NCBI RefSeq assembly: GCF_019084075.1
Contig: NZ_JAHREN010000001.1
Span: 958,501 to 1,022,500, forward strand
Reading direction: 5' to 3'
Length of the DNA stretch: 64,000 nt
Origin: Siccirubricoccus sp. G192
Lineage (GTDB): Bacteria > Pseudomonadota > Alphaproteobacteria > Acetobacterales > Acetobacteraceae
How positions within the stretch are numbered: the first letter of the stretch is position 1; each line of letters begins with the position of its first letter. Below, piece after piece: positions 49,300 to 61,300 of the stretch. The notes beneath the pieces were generated by a model. It saw nothing but the letters and a program-made list of their open reading frames with translations, was not told the origin of the DNA and did no database searches. Position numbers and translations under genes: made by a program.

Positions 49300-49557
49300 A
49301 TGCCAAAGGTCGAAATCTACACCACCCCCTTCTGCCCCTATTGCGAGCGCGCCAAGGCGTTGCTGACCCGCAAGGGCGTGCCCTTCGAGGAGCATGACGC
49401 GCCACATGGCTCCCAGGCCCGGCGGGACGCGGTCGAGCGGTCCGGCGGCCGTGGCACCGTGCCGCAGATCTTCATCGATGGGCAGGCGATCGGCGGCTCC
49501 GACGAACTGGCGGCGCTGGAGCGCGCCGGGGAGCTGGACCCGTTGCTGGCAGCCTGA
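49300..49557 (+). CDS. grxC: Glutaredoxin 3 (dithiol)
   Basis: The 85 residues start at ATG 49300 (MPKVEIYTTPFCPYCERAKA). The CPYC active site, the cis-Pro region GTVPQIFIDGQAIGGSDELA and the length are standard for GrxC. It reduces protein disulfides and glutathione mixed disulfides using glutathione. Confidence 0.96.
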   Translation: MPKVEIYTTPFCPYCERAKALLTRKGVPFEEHDAPHGSQARRDAVERSGGRGTVPQIFIDGQAIGGSDELAALERAGELDPLLAA

Positions 49558-49673
49558 AACGGTCAGGCTGAAACCCTGGGGCGATCAGGCCGGGGCTGGC
49601 ACTCCTATTCCGGGAGTGCCACCTTGCGGGCCGAAACGGGCTCCGGGCTTCGCGGGGCTGGGGAAGAACCAGG

Positions 49674-50168
49674 ATGATCCACTATACTCTGCGCTGCGGC
49701 GCGGGCCATGAATTCGACGGATGGTTCAAGGACAGCGCCGGCTTCGACGCGCAGGCGAAGGCCGGCTTCGTGCAATGCCCGGTCTGCGGCGGCACCGAGG
49801 TGTCGAAGCAACTGATGGCGCCGGCCATCCCGAAGAAGGGCCGTACCCGCGCGAAGGAGGTGGCGCCGCCACCACCGGTCCCCGTCAAACCGCCCGCCGA
49901 GGCCAGTACCCAGGCCACCACCGGCCCCGTGCCGGCCCAGCTTGTCGCGTTGCTGCAACGTATGCGGGCCGAGGTGGAGAAGAATTGCGAGTATGTCGGC
50001 AAGGATTTCGCCGAGATGGCCCGCAAGATCCACCACGAGGCGAAGGAGGGCGAGGAGACCGAGCGCCGCGGCATCTATGGCGAGGCCAGCGATGCTGAGG
50101 CGCAGGCCCTCCAGGAGGAGGGGATCGAGATTGCCCGCCTCCCCTGGGTGCCGCCTGCGGATGCCTGA
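49674..50168 (+). CDS. DUF1178-family protein
   Basis: The 164 residues begin MIHYTLRCGAGHEFDGWFKD, with a zinc-ribbon-like pair of Cys sites (LRCGAGH and QCPVCGG) as in rubrerythrin-type ribbons. A Pro-rich hinge (APPPPVPVKPPAEAS) follows, and then the helical part AEVEKNCEYVGKDFAEMARK and HHEAKEGEETERRGIYGEAS. This is the pattern of the DUF1178 family, widespread in alphaproteobacteria. The function is unknown. Confidence 0.9.
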   Translation: MIHYTLRCGAGHEFDGWFKDSAGFDAQAKAGFVQCPVCGGTEVSKQLMAPAIPKKGRTRAKEVAPPPPVPVKPPAEASTQATTGPVPAQLVALLQRMRAEVEKNCEYVGKDFAEMARKIHHEAKEGEETERRGIYGEASDAEAQALQEEGIEIARLPWVPPADA

Positions 50169-50174
50169 TGCCAA

Positions 50175-50198
50175 CGGACCGGTCCAATAACCGGTCCG
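50175..50198 (+). terminator. Short hairpin after the DUF1178 gene
   Basis: CGGACCGGT and ACCGGTCCG form a perfect 9-bp stem with a 6-nt loop, starting 7 bp after the DUF1178 stop. There is no clear T-run, so it is at best a weak terminator. Confidence 0.4.
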
Positions 50199-50285
50199 AC
50201 TCTGCGCGTCGAAGCGGCAGACCGGCGGTGCCAGTAGGGCACCATCCACCACATGGGTGCCGCAGCCTGCGGGCGCGGTGCTGGC

Positions 50286-51029
50286 CTACCCCCGTCGCGC
50301 CATCACCAGGTAGTTCACCCCGACATCCCGGGTGATCCGCCAGCGCCCGGTCAGCGGGTCCATGGAAAGCCCCGCGATATCCGCCACCCGCAGCCCGGCC
50401 TCGCGCAGTTCCGCGCCCAATTCGGCCGGGCGGACGAACATCCGCCAGTCATGCGTGCCGATGGGCAGCAGCCGCAGCAGGTATTCGGCGCCGAGCTTGG
50501 CCAGCAGGAAGGAGCGCGGCGTGCGGTTCAGCGTGCTGAGGAACACCTGTCCACCCGGCTGTACCAGCGCCGCCAGGTGCCGGCAGAAGGCGGCGCGGTC
50601 GGCGACATGCTCGATCACCTCCAGCGCCAGCACCGCATCGAAGGGCTCGCCGCCTCCGGCCACCAGGGCCTCCGGCGTGCCGTCGCGATAGATGATGGCA
50701 AGCCCGCCCGCCGCCGCATGGGCGCGGGCGGCGGCCAGCGCCTCCCCGGCGGCATCGAGGCCGGTGACCAGGGCCCCTGCCCGGGCCAGGGCCTCGCTGG
50801 CCAGGCCGGCGCCGCAGCCGACATCGAGCACGCTGAGCCCCGAAAGCGGTGCCGAGGCCGCCGGGTCCCGGCCGTGCCGGCGGGCCAGGCGGGCGATGAT
50901 CCAGCCCATCCGGGCCGGATTCATCCGGTGCAGCGGCGCCATCGGACCCGCGGGGTCCCACCAGCGCGCCGCCAGCCGGTCGAATTTGGCGATTTCCGTC
51001 CCGATCGCCGTCGCGTCGCCCGGTACCAT
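50286..51029 (-). CDS. ubiG: Ubiquinone biosynthesis O-methyltransferase
   Basis: I choose ATG 51029 (247 residues); the extra 15 codons upstream are not homologous. Features: FDRLAARWWDPAGPMAPLHR, the UbiG N-terminal hallmark, with MNPARMGWI after it, SAM-binding LSVLDVGCGAGLASEALARA, VLALEVIEHV and QVFLSTLNRTPRSFLLAKLG. It methylates both hydroxyl positions of the ubiquinone ring. It is divergent from lysC, as often in alphaproteobacteria, with ~170 bp between. Confidence 0.95.
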   Translation of the reverse strand: MVPGDATAIGTEIAKFDRLAARWWDPAGPMAPLHRMNPARMGWIIARLARRHGRDPAASAPLSGLSVLDVGCGAGLASEALARAGALVTGLDAAGEALAAARAHAAAGGLAIIYRDGTPEALVAGGGEPFDAVLALEVIEHVADRAAFCRHLAALVQPGGQVFLSTLNRTPRSFLLAKLGAEYLLRLLPIGTHDWRMFVRPAELGAELREAGLRVADIAGLSMDPLTGRWRITRDVGVNYLVMARRG

Positions 51030-51202
51030 GCCTGCCCGTCCCCGATTCTTTCCGGCCGGTCCGGCCTCACTCAATGTTGCAGTGCGGGGGCCGCCCCGGT
51101 ATCTGTGCCGCCAATCCGCAGCCCACCCACTCTGTAACCCTTGGGGCAGACCCGCAACCAGTCGGTCCGCGCTTTCCGGACCCGAAGCCGAAGCGCCGCA
51201 GC

Positions 51203-52426
51203 ATGGCCCGTATCGTGATGAAATTCGGCGGCACCTCGGTCGCCGACCTCGACCGCATCCAGAATGTCGCCACCCGCGTGCAGCGGGAGGTGGAGGCCGG
51301 GCATGAGGTGGCCGTGGTGGTCTCCGCCATGTCCGGCGTGACCAACCAACTGGTGAAATGGTGCCAGGAACTCTCGCCTTTGCATGACGCGCGGGAATAC
51401 GACACCGTGGTCGCCACCGGCGAGCAGGTGACGATCGGCCTGTTGGCCATAGCCTTGCAGACCGCCGGCGTCGATGCCCGGTCCTGGCAGGGCTGGCAGG
51501 TGCCGGTCCGCACCGATGGCGCGCATGGCAAGGCCCGGGTCGAGGCGATCGAGGGCGAGGAGCTGATCCGCCGCATGCAGATGGGCCAGGTGCCTGTCGT
51601 GGCCGGGTTCCAGGGCATCGGGCCGGACAACCGGGTGACGACGCTCGGCCGCGGGGGGTCGGACCTCTCGGCGGTGGCGCTGGCGGCGGCGGTCCGGGCG
51701 GACCGTTGCGATATCTATACGGATGTGGATGGGGTCTATACCACCGACCCCCGCATCGTGCCCCGCGCCCGCAAGCTGGAGCGCATCAGCTACGAGGAAA
51801 TGCTGGAATTGGCCTCGGTGGGCGCCAAGGTCCTGCAGACCCGCTCGGTCGAGCTGGCGATGAAGCAGCGGGTGCGCCTGCAGGTCCTGTCCTCCTTCGA
51901 GGACAAGCCCGGCTCCCTGGTGGTGGACGAGGACGAGATCGTGGAACACCCCGTTGTCAGCGGCATCGCCTATTCCCGGGACGATGCGAAGGTGACGCTC
52001 CGGCGCGTGCCGGACCGGCCAGGCGTCGCCGCCAGCGTCTTCGGCGCCCTGGCCCGGGCGAATGTGAATGTGGACATGATCGTCCAGAATATCGGCGCGG
52101 ACGGATCCACCGACATGACCTTCACGGTGGGCAAGACCGATCTGATGCGGGCCCAGGACGTGCTGGGCAAGGCCCAGGCGGAACTCGGCTTCGAGGCGCT
52201 GCTGGCCGACCCTGACGTGGCCAAGATCAGCGTGGTCGGCGTCGGCATGCGCAGCCATGCGGGCGTGGCCAATACCATGTTCCGGGCGCTGGCCGAGAAG
52301 AACATCAATATCCAGGTGATCTCGACCAGCGAGATCAAGGTGAGCGTGCTGGTGGCCGCGGACTACACCGAACTGGCGGTGCGGGCGCTGCACACCGCCT
52401 ATGGCCTGGACGGGCCGGCGGCCTGA
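51203..52426 (+). CDS. lysC: Aspartate kinase
   Basis: I choose ATG 51203 (407 residues), where [20 protein letters not shown] matches the family start. Other parts: [40 protein letters not shown], and two C-terminal ACT domains ([20 protein letters not shown], and [20 protein letters not shown] with [20 protein letters not shown]). It phosphorylates aspartate for lysine, threonine and methionine synthesis; the ACT domains indicate feedback control by lysine and/or threonine. Confidence 0.96.
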   Translation: MARIVMKFGGTSVADLDRIQNVATRVQREVEAGHEVAVVVSAMSGVTNQLVKWCQELSPLHDAREYDTVVATGEQVTIGLLAIALQTAGVDARSWQGWQVPVRTDGAHGKARVEAIEGEELIRRMQMGQVPVVAGFQGIGPDNRVTTLGRGGSDLSAVALAAAVRADRCDIYTDVDGVYTTDPRIVPRARKLERISYEEMLELASVGAKVLQTRSVELAMKQRVRLQVLSSFEDKPGSLVVDEDEIVEHPVVSGIAYSRDDAKVTLRRVPDRPGVAASVFGALARANVNVDMIVQNIGADGSTDMTFTVGKTDLMRAQDVLGKAQAELGFEALLADPDVAKISVVGVGMRSHAGVANTMFRALAEKNINIQVISTSEIKVSVLVAADYTELAVRALHTAYGLDGPAA

Positions 52427-52431
52427 CCCGG

Positions 52432-53496
52432 ATGGATGCGATCGCCCCCACCATGACCGAGGCCGGCCCCGCGCCCGAAGCCTTCGCCGCCATCGACCGG
52501 CTGATGGCGCGTGGCGCCGGCTTCTTCGGCAGCCGCTACGCCGTCATGGGCGGCGCCATGAGCTGGGTGAGCGAACGCCACCTGGTGGCCGCGCTCTCCA
52601 ATGCCGGCGCCTTCGGCGTCATCGCCTGCGGCGCCATGGAGCCGCCGCGGCTGGCCGAGGAAATCGCCGGCACCCAGGCGCTGACGGGCAAGCCCTTCGG
52701 CGTCAACCTCATCACCATGCATCCCCGGCTGGAACAGCTCGTGGAGGTGTGCCTGGCGGCGAAGGTGGGGCATATCGTCTTCGCCGGTGGCATCCCGCCC
52801 GGCAGCGCCATCCGCAGGGCGAAGGACGGCGGCGCCAAGGTGGTGTGCTTCGCCCCGGCGCTGGCGCTGGCGAAGAAGCTGGTGCGCAGCGGCGCCGATG
52901 CGCTGGTGATCGAGGGCAGCGAGGCCGGCGGGCATATCGGCCCGGTCAGCCTCAACGTGCTGGCGCAGGAAATCCTGCCGCATATCCGGGAGGTGCCGAT
53001 CTTCGTGGCCGGCGGCATCGGCCGTGGCGAGGCGATCCTCTCCTACCTGGAGATGGGCGCGGCCGGCGCTCAGCTCGGCACCCGTTTCGTCTGCGCCACG
53101 GAATGCATCGCGCATCCGAATTTCAAGCGCGCCTTCCTGCGCGGCGCGGCGCGGGACGCGGTGCCGACCACGCAGATCGACGAGCGCTTCCCGGTGATCC
53201 CGGTGCGGGCGCTGCAGAATGCCGGCACCCGTCGCTTCATGGAGCACCAGGCGGAGATGCTGCGGCGCTTCCAGGCAGGGGAGGTGACGAAGGAGGCCGC
53301 GCAGCTCGATATCGAGCATTTCTGGGCCGGTGCGCTGCGCCGTGCGGTGATCGAGGGCGATGTCGAGAATGGCAGCCTGATGGCCGGCCAGTCGGTCGGC
53401 ATGGTCGCGCGGGAGCAGCCGATGGCGGAGATCATCGCCGAGTTGATCGGCCAGGCCGCCGCCGCCATTGCTGCCCGGCCCGGCTCCGATCGCTGA
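52432..53496 (+). CDS. Nitronate monooxygenase-family flavoprotein
   Basis: The 354 residues have a TIM-barrel FMN fold: YAVMGGAMSWVSERHLVAAL, FGVNLITMHPRLEQLVEVCL, then the catalytic-type DALVIEGSEAGGHIGPVS with its His, and the phosphate site IFVAGGIGRGEAILSYLEMG, GAQLGTRFVCATECIAHPNF. The family includes nitronate monooxygenases and FabK-type enoyl-ACP reductases; GSEAGGHIG is shared by both, so the precise reaction is open. It lies 5 bp after lysC and is probably cotranscribed. Confidence 0.85.
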   Translation: MDAIAPTMTEAGPAPEAFAAIDRLMARGAGFFGSRYAVMGGAMSWVSERHLVAALSNAGAFGVIACGAMEPPRLAEEIAGTQALTGKPFGVNLITMHPRLEQLVEVCLAAKVGHIVFAGGIPPGSAIRRAKDGGAKVVCFAPALALAKKLVRSGADALVIEGSEAGGHIGPVSLNVLAQEILPHIREVPIFVAGGIGRGEAILSYLEMGAAGAQLGTRFVCATECIAHPNFKRAFLRGAARDAVPTTQIDERFPVIPVRALQNAGTRRFMEHQAEMLRRFQAGEVTKEAAQLDIEHFWAGALRRAVIEGDVENGSLMAGQSVGMVAREQPMAEIIAELIGQAAAAIAARPGSDR

Positions 53497-53678
53497 TTTT
53501 TTATGTCCCGGCGTGCCGCCGGGGCTGGAACGGCTGAGGGCGGGCATCCCGCCCGGCTCCGCCACCGCGCCCCGCGCCGCCCCGTGATCGCCTGCCGCGG
53601 CACCGGGCGGCCCCTCGGCACTTTGGCAAAACCGCCCGGGCTGCCATATTCCGCCCGACCGTTCGGGGACCCCCGCGC

Positions 53679-54809
53679 ATGAGCTATCGCCCATATCAGC
53701 AGATCACCCGCCGCAAGTCCCGCCGGATCATGGTGGGCAAGGTGCCGGTCGGCGGCGACGCGCCGATCACCGTGCAGACCATGACCAATACGCCGACCGA
53801 GGATGCGGCGGCGACCATCGCGCAGATCCGCCGGGCCGAGGTGGCGGGGGTGGATATCGTCCGCGTCTCCTGCCCGACGCCGGAGAGCACGGCGGCGCTG
53901 GCCGAGATCGTGCGCGAGGTGAATGTTCCGATCGTCGCCGATATCCATTTCCACTACCGCCGCGCCATCGAGGCGGCCAGGGCCGGCGCCGCCTGCCTGC
54001 GGATCAACCCCGGCAATATCGGCAGCGCCGAGCGCGTGAAGGAAGTGGTCAAGGCGGCGCGCGACCATGGCTGCTCCATCCGCATCGGGGTGAATGCCGG
54101 TTCGTTGGAGAAGCATCTGCTGGAGAAATACGGCGAGCCCAACCCGGAGGCGCTGGTCGAAAGCGCGCTCTGGCACGCGGCGCACCTGCTGGACAACGAC
54201 TTCCATGAGTTCAAGATCAGCGTGAAGGCCAGCGACGTCTTCTTGGCCGTCGCCGCCTATACCCAGTTGGCCGAGGTCTGCGACCACCCGCTGCATATCG
54301 GCATCACCGAAGCGGGCGGGAAGCGCACCGGCACGGTGAAGAGCGCGATCGGCCTCGGCAACCTCCTTTGGGCGGGCATTGGCGATACCCTGCGGGTCTC
54401 GCTGAGCGCCGAGCCGGAGGAGGAGGTGCTGGTCGGCTGGGAGATGCTGAAGTCGCTGGGGCTGCGGCACCGCGGCGTGAAGATCATCTCCTGCCCCTCC
54501 TGCGCGCGGCAGGGTTTCGACGTGATCCGCACGGTGGAGACGCTGGAGAACCGGCTGGCGCATATCCAGACGCCGATCACGCTCTCCATCATCGGCTGCG
54601 TGGTGAACGGGCCGGGCGAGGCGCTGATGACCGATCTCGGCCTCACCGGCGGCGGCGCCGGGCGGCACATGGTCTATGCCGCGGGCAAGACCAGCCACAC
54701 CATCGACGAGGCGGCGATGGTGGAGCACCTGGTGGAGCAGGTGGAGCGCAAGGCGGCGGAGCTTCAGGCCGCGGAAGCGGCGGCGAAGCTGGCCGCGGCG
54801 GCGGAGTAG
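53679..54809 (+). CDS. ispG: 4-hydroxy-3-methylbut-2-enyl-diphosphate synthase
   Basis: The 376 residues match flavodoxin-dependent IspG (GcpE): [57 protein letters not shown]. The [4Fe-4S] ligands are two Cys in [20 protein letters not shown] and one in [20 protein letters not shown]. It is the penultimate step of the MEP isoprenoid pathway. The Ala/Glu-rich tail ([17 protein letters not shown]) is longer than usual. Confidence 0.96.
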   Translation: MSYRPYQQITRRKSRRIMVGKVPVGGDAPITVQTMTNTPTEDAAATIAQIRRAEVAGVDIVRVSCPTPESTAALAEIVREVNVPIVADIHFHYRRAIEAARAGAACLRINPGNIGSAERVKEVVKAARDHGCSIRIGVNAGSLEKHLLEKYGEPNPEALVESALWHAAHLLDNDFHEFKISVKASDVFLAVAAYTQLAEVCDHPLHIGITEAGGKRTGTVKSAIGLGNLLWAGIGDTLRVSLSAEPEEEVLVGWEMLKSLGLRHRGVKIISCPSCARQGFDVIRTVETLENRLAHIQTPITLSIIGCVVNGPGEALMTDLGLTGGGAGRHMVYAAGKTSHTIDEAAMVEHLVEQVERKAAELQAAEAAAKLAAAAE

Positions 54810-54822
54810 GGGCGGCGCCCGC

Positions 54823-55023
54823 ATGTCGGCCTTCGGGGTCACGCCGCTGCTCGACGGGCTCCGCCACCAGGCGGACCCGGGATTGCTGGAGCGGCAGCTC
54901 TCGGCCCTGCCGGCGCGGTTGCGCTGGCTGTTCTGGGTCTGCGCGGTGCAACTTGCCCTGATGCTGTTGTTGGACCTGATGGTGTATTTCCCCGATATTG
55001 TCATGAACGGGCCTCAGCCTTGA
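54823..55023 (+). CDS. Small single-helix membrane protein upstream of hisS
   Basis: The 66 residues have a soluble part ([31 protein letters not shown]) and one helix ([20 protein letters not shown]). Its TGA overlaps the TTG start of hisS, so translation is probably coupled. I recognise no family. Confidence 0.6.
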   Translation: MSAFGVTPLLDGLRHQADPGLLERQLSALPARLRWLFWVCAVQLALMLLLDLMVYFPDIVMNGPQP

Positions 55024-56268
55024 CCCAGTTGCAACCGGTCCGCGGCACGCGCGACCTGATCGGCGAGGAGTTCCGCCGCCACCACCGCGTCATCGAGGTG
55101 GCGCGGCGCGTCTCCGCGCTCTATGGCTTCGAGGAATGGGCGACGCCCATCTTCGAGGATACCGCGGTCTTCGCCCGCAGCCTCGGCGATACCTCCGATG
55201 TCGTGACGAAGGAGATGTACACCTTCGAGGACCGTGGCGGCGACAGCGTGACCTTGCGGCCGGAATATACGGCCGGGCTCTGCCGCGCGCTGGTGAGCAA
55301 TGGGCTCACCCAGTCCAACCTGCCGCGCAAGGTCTTCGCTGCCGGCCCGATGTTCCGTTATGAGCGGCCGCAGAAGGGTCGCTACCGGCAATTCCATCAG
55401 ATCGACCTCGAGGTGCTGGGCGCGGCCGAGCCGCTGGCGGATGCCGAGGTGATCGCCTGCGGCTGGCATATCCAGCAGGAACTCGGCATCGCCGAGGGCA
55501 CGGTGCTGGAGATCAACACGCTCGGCGATGCGGCCTCGCGCGATGCCTATCGCGCCGCGCTGGTGGAGTATTTCACCGCGCATCGGGAGCGGCTCTCGGC
55601 GGATAGCCGGACGCGGCTGGAGAAGAACCCGTTGCGCATCCTGGACAGCAAGGATGCCGGCGACCGCGTCATCATCGCGGATGCGCCGACCATCTTTGAG
55701 CATCTGACGCCGGAAGCCGCCGGTTTCTTCGATTCCGTGCTGCGGCACCTGGAGCGTTTCGGCGTGCCCTTCCGGCAGAACCCGCGCATCGTGCGCGGCC
55801 TCGACTACTACAGCCACACCGCCTTCAGGATTCGTCACCGACCGCCTCGGCGCCCAGGGCACGGTGATGGCGGGCGGCCGCTACAACGGCCTGGTGGAGG
55901 AGATGGGCGGGCCGCCGACCCCCTCGGTCGGCTGGGCCGCCGGGGTCGAGCGCCTCTCGCTGCTGCTGGAGGCCGGCGGGCTGACCCCCGCCGCGCCGCG
56001 CCCGGTGGCTGTGGTGCCGGTGGGCGAGGCAGCGGAGGGGCCGGCGCTCGACCTGCTCGGCGCGCTGCGCGGGGCGGGGGTGGTGGCGGAGATCGCCTAT
56101 AAGGGCAATCTCAAGCGGCGCATGGAGCGCGCCAACCGGCTCGGCGCCCGCGCCGCGGTGATCCTGGGCGAGGATGAGATCGCCCAAGGCGTGGCGCAGC
56201 TCCGCGACCTCGATGCCGGGACGCAGGAGACGGTGGCGATCGCGGAGGTCGTTGGACGCCTGTCATGA
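55020..56268 (+). CDS. hisS: Histidine-tRNA ligase (one frameshift)
   Basis: It starts at TTG 55020 (TTGA overlap with the gene before). Class II synthetase motifs: [20 protein letters not shown]; motif 2 [20 protein letters not shown]; histidine loop [19 protein letters not shown]. The frame breaks at 55827-55830 (AGGA, one base too many), after which [37 protein letters not shown] (motif 3) and the anticodon-binding domain follow, ending at 56268. The total is about 415 residues. The gene is essential, so the shift must be a sequence error or there would have to be another hisS. It overlaps prfA by four bases. Confidence 0.93.
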
Positions 56269-57320
56269 GCATCGCGGACAAGCTCGACCGGGTGCTGACC
56301 CGTGCGGAAGAGTTGAAGCACCAATTGGCGACGGCGGATGGCGGGCAATTCGGCACGCTGTCCAAGGAATTGTCGGAGCTGGAGCCCCTGGTGGAACGGG
56401 TCTCCGCGCTCCGCGCCGCCGAACGCGCGCGGGACGAGGCCGAGGCCATGCTCGGCGACCCGGAACTGAAGGAACTCGCCGAGGCCGAATACCTGGCGCA
56501 ACGGGACCGCGTGCCGGTGCTGGAGCGCGAGGTGCGGCTCATGCTGCTGCCGCGCGACAGCGCCGATGAGCGGAGCGCCATCCTGGAAATCCGCCCCGCC
56601 GCCGGCGGCGACGAGGCGGCGCTTTTCGCCGCCGAATTGTTCCGCGCCTATCAGCGCTATGCCGAGGCCCGGCGCTGGAAATTCGAGGTGCTGGACTACG
56701 ACGAAAGCGACCTCGGCGGCGTCAAGGGCGCAGTGGCCGAGATCCAGGGCCGCGGCGTCTTCGCCCGGCTGAAATTCGAAAGCGGCGTGCACCGCGTGCA
56801 GCGGGTGCCCGCCACCGAGACGCAGGGGCGCATCCATACCTCCACCGTCACCGTCGCGGTGCTGCCGCAGGCGGAGGAGGTGGATGTGCAGATCAATGAG
56901 GGCGACCTGCGGATCGATACCTACCGCGCCTCCGGCGCCGGCGGGCAGCATGTGAACAAGACCGACAGCGCGGTGCGCATCACCCACCTGCCCACGGGGG
57001 TGGTGGTGGCGATGCAGGAGGAGAAGTCGCAGCACAAGAACCGCGCCAAGGCGATGAAGGTGCTGCGCGCCAGGCTCTTCGAGGCGGAGCGCAGCCGCGC
57101 CCATGGCGCCCGCGCGGCGGACCGCAAATCCCAGGTAGGCACCGGCGACCGCAGCGAGCGCATCCGCACCTACAATTTCCCGCAAGGCCGCGTGACGGAC
57201 CACCGCATCGGCCTGACGCTGCACAAGATCGAGCGCGTCATGCTGGGCGATTTCGACGAGCTGATCGACGCGCTCACCGCCGAGGACGAGGCGGCGCGGC
57301 TGGCGGCGGAGGGCGAGTGA
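56265..57320 (+). CDS. prfA: Peptide chain release factor 1
   Basis: The 351 residues contain the GGQ motif ([20 protein letters not shown]) for peptidyl-tRNA hydrolysis, the anticodon-mimic region with the P-A-T tripeptide in [20 protein letters not shown], and the terminal coil domain. PAT recognition defines RF1 (UAA and UAG). It is preceded by hisS (ATGA overlap) and followed by prmC, which methylates the Gln of GGQ; the overlap GTGAGCG links them. Confidence 0.97.
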   Translation: MSIADKLDRVLTRAEELKHQLATADGGQFGTLSKELSELEPLVERVSALRAAERARDEAEAMLGDPELKELAEAEYLAQRDRVPVLEREVRLMLLPRDSADERSAILEIRPAAGGDEAALFAAELFRAYQRYAEARRWKFEVLDYDESDLGGVKGAVAEIQGRGVFARLKFESGVHRVQRVPATETQGRIHTSTVTVAVLPQAEEVDVQINEGDLRIDTYRASGAGGQHVNKTDSAVRITHLPTGVVVAMQEEKSQHKNRAKAMKVLRARLFEAERSRAHGARAADRKSQVGTGDRSERIRTYNFPQGRVTDHRIGLTLHKIERVMLGDFDELIDALTAEDEAARLAAEGE

Positions 57321-58181
57321 GCGTTTGCGCCGACCCTGACGGCACGGTCGGCACCTTTCTCTGCCGCGCCGGCCGGCACCTCCGCGCCGCCGCCATCGAC
57401 ACCCCCCGCCTCGACGCCCGGCTGCTGCTGGCGCATGCCATGGGCTGCCGCACCGAAGACCTGCTGCGCGACCCGCGGGCGCCGGTGCCACCCGAGGCGG
57501 CCGCCCGATTTGCCGGCCTGCTACGCCGGCGGCTGGAGCATGCGCCGGTGGCGCATCTGCTCGGCACCCAGGAATTCTGGTCGCTGCCCTTCGCCGTCTC
57601 CCCCCGCCACGCTGATCCCGCGCCCGGATTCGGAAACCCTGGTCGAGGCGGCGCTGGAGCTCTTCCCGGATCGCGCCAGGGTGCGCCGGGTGCTCGATCT
57701 CGGCACCGGCACGGGCTGCCTGCTGCTGGCGGCGCTTTCGGAATTCCCTGCCGCCACCGGGCTCGGGGTGGACAGGGTGCCGGCGGCGGCGGCGCTGGCG
57801 CGGGAGAATGCGGCGCGGCTCGGCCTCGGCGCCCGCGCCCGGTTCCTGGTGGCGGATTGGACGGCGCCGATCGCCGGGCGCTTCGACCTGGTGCTGAGCA
57901 ACCCGCCCTATATCGAAAGCGGGGCGATCCCTGGCCTGATGCCGGATGTGGCGCGGCATGAGCCGGGCTCGGCGCTGGATGGCGGGGCGGATGGGCTGGC
58001 GGCCTACCGGGTCATCATCGCCGCGCTGCCGGGGCTGCTGGCGCTTGGCGGGCGGGCGGTGCTGGAACTCGGCCAGGGCCAGCGCGCTTCGGTGGAGGCG
58101 ATGGCCCGGGCCGCCGGGCTTGCAGTGCCGGGGTGCCGGCACGATCTCGGCGGGGTAGAGCGGGCACTCCTGATCGGCTGA
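57317..58181 (+). CDS. prmC: Release factor glutamine methyltransferase (one frameshift)
   Basis: It starts at GTG 57317, overlapping the prfA stop. The N-terminal helical domain ([39 protein letters not shown]) is followed by a break in the C6 run 57600-57605; with one C less the frame continues [20 protein letters not shown], the SAM site [20 protein letters not shown] and the catalytic NPPY in [20 protein letters not shown]. It methylates the GGQ glutamine of RF1 and RF2. The total is about 287 residues. Confidence 0.93.
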
Positions 58182-58431
58182 AGGCGCCAAGGGGAGGAGG
58201 CCAAAAAAACCGTTTGGCGCCCTGGCCTGGTAGGGCTAGCTTGCCCCAGGGCCTCGCAGGCGCCCGGGCCTTGCCCGGTGCCACGGAATGTGGGCCTCGT
58301 GGAGCGGACGGGCCGTGATGATCACGGCGGCCGCGATGTATTGGAAGAGATCGACCGCCAAGGCTGAGCACGACCGGAACCCCCCGGCGTGCCCGGGGTG
58401 GTCCAGCTGCGAGACGGCAGACGCAACACTC

Positions 58432-58932
58432 ATGAACATGAAACGCATGCGCGGCCGCAGCCACCGTCATGGTGGAGGCGGCGGAGGCGGTGGTGGCGGC
58501 GGTGGTGGCGGCGGCGGTGGTGGCGGCGGTCAGTACCGCCAGGCTGGCCACCAGCCCATGAGCCGCAACCACGTGTTCGACTCGAACGGCCCCGATATGC
58601 GGCTGCGCGGCACCGCACAGCAGCTGTTCGAGAAGTATCTCCAGCTCGGCCGCGATGCGACCGGCGCTGGCGACCGCGTGATGGCGGAAAGCTACTTCCA
58701 GCATGCGGAACATTATTTCCGCATCCTGAATGCCATGAACCAGGCGCAGCAGCAGCACCAGGGCGGCCAGCCGCAGCAGCGCCGCTACCAGGGCGGCCAG
58801 GAGCAGGCCGATTCCGGCGAAGGCATGGGCGAGCAGCCGGAGCTGAACGGCCACAGTGCCAATGGCCATGCGCTGGAGGCCGAATCCGACAACGGCGACG
58901 GCCCCCAGCCGGAACAGCGCGAACCGGTCTGA
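58432..58932 (+). CDS. DUF4167-domain protein with poly-glycine tract
   Basis: The 166 residues from ATG 58432 begin MNMKRMRGRSHRH, then about 20 consecutive Gly (58471-58530), then the DUF4167 core RNHVFDSNGPDMRLRGTAQQ, LFEKYLQLGRDATGAGDRVM, AESYFQHAEHYFRILNAMNQ, and a Gln/Gly/Glu-rich acidic tail. The basic N-terminus and this domain are typical of alphaproteobacterial proteins next to prmC; they are believed to bind RNA or ribosomes, but the function is unproven. An ATG at 58438 is an alternative start. Confidence 0.9.
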   Translation: MNMKRMRGRSHRHGGGGGGGGGGGGGGGGGGGGQYRQAGHQPMSRNHVFDSNGPDMRLRGTAQQLFEKYLQLGRDATGAGDRVMAESYFQHAEHYFRILNAMNQAQQQHQGGQPQQRRYQGGQEQADSGEGMGEQPELNGHSANGHALEAESDNGDGPQPEQREPV

Positions 58933-58939
58933 CCGGCCC

Positions 58940-59204
58940 GATCGGCAAAGGGCGCTTGCGCCCGGCGCCGTGAATCGGCCCGGCGGAGATGCCGATCGGC
59001 GAAGGGCGCTTGCGCCCGGCGCCGTGAATCGGCCCGGCGGAGATGCCGATCGGCGAAGGGCGCTTGCGCCCGGCGCCGTGAATCGGCCCGGCGGAGATGC
59101 CGATCGGCGAAGGGCGCTTGCGCCCGGCGCCGTGAATCGGCCCGGCGGCGGTTCCGATCGGCGAAGGGCGTTTGCGCCCGGCGCCGTGGATCGGCCAGCG
59201 GGCC
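58940..59204. repeat. 54-bp tandem repeat array, five units
   Basis: Units start at 58940, 58994, 59048, 59102 and 59156. Each reads GATCGGCGAAGGGCGCTTGC, then GCCCGGCGCCGTGAATCGGC, then CCGGCGGAGATGCC. Units 2 and 3 are identical; unit 1 differs at one base, unit 4 only in its last bases, and unit 5 is more divergent and shorter. Each unit contains a GGGCGC-TT-GCGCCC hairpin. It fills the gap between the DUF4167 gene and the thiC promoter. There are no variable spacers, so it is not CRISPR. Confidence 0.92.
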
Positions 59205-59209
59205 TTTCA

Positions 59210-59238
59210 TTGACAAGCAGCGCCCCTCGGGCCCAGGC
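59210..59238 (+). promoter_or_regulatory. Candidate promoter for the thiC riboswitch transcript
   Basis: A perfect TTGACA (59210-59215) lies 17 bp before a poor -10 (CCAGGC, 59233-59238). The predicted transcription start (~59245) coincides with the first base of the TPP aptamer. The -35 is strong, the -10 weak. Confidence 0.4.
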
Positions 59239-59245
59239 TCCGCCC

Positions 59246-61248
<2,003 letters not shown>

Positions 61249-61300
61249 GGCGGGCGGGGGCGGGGGCTTCGGCCCCCCCTCCCGCCTGTGGCCGCACGGC

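Noticed and set aside
50169..50285. A tRNA gene after DUF1178
   Set aside because: The hairpin at 50175-50198 caught attention, but there is no T-loop motif or cloverleaf; I saw no tRNA or rRNA gene anywhere in the window.
58940..59204. CRISPR array
   Set aside because: The units are contiguous repeats with no unique spacers, and no cas genes are present.
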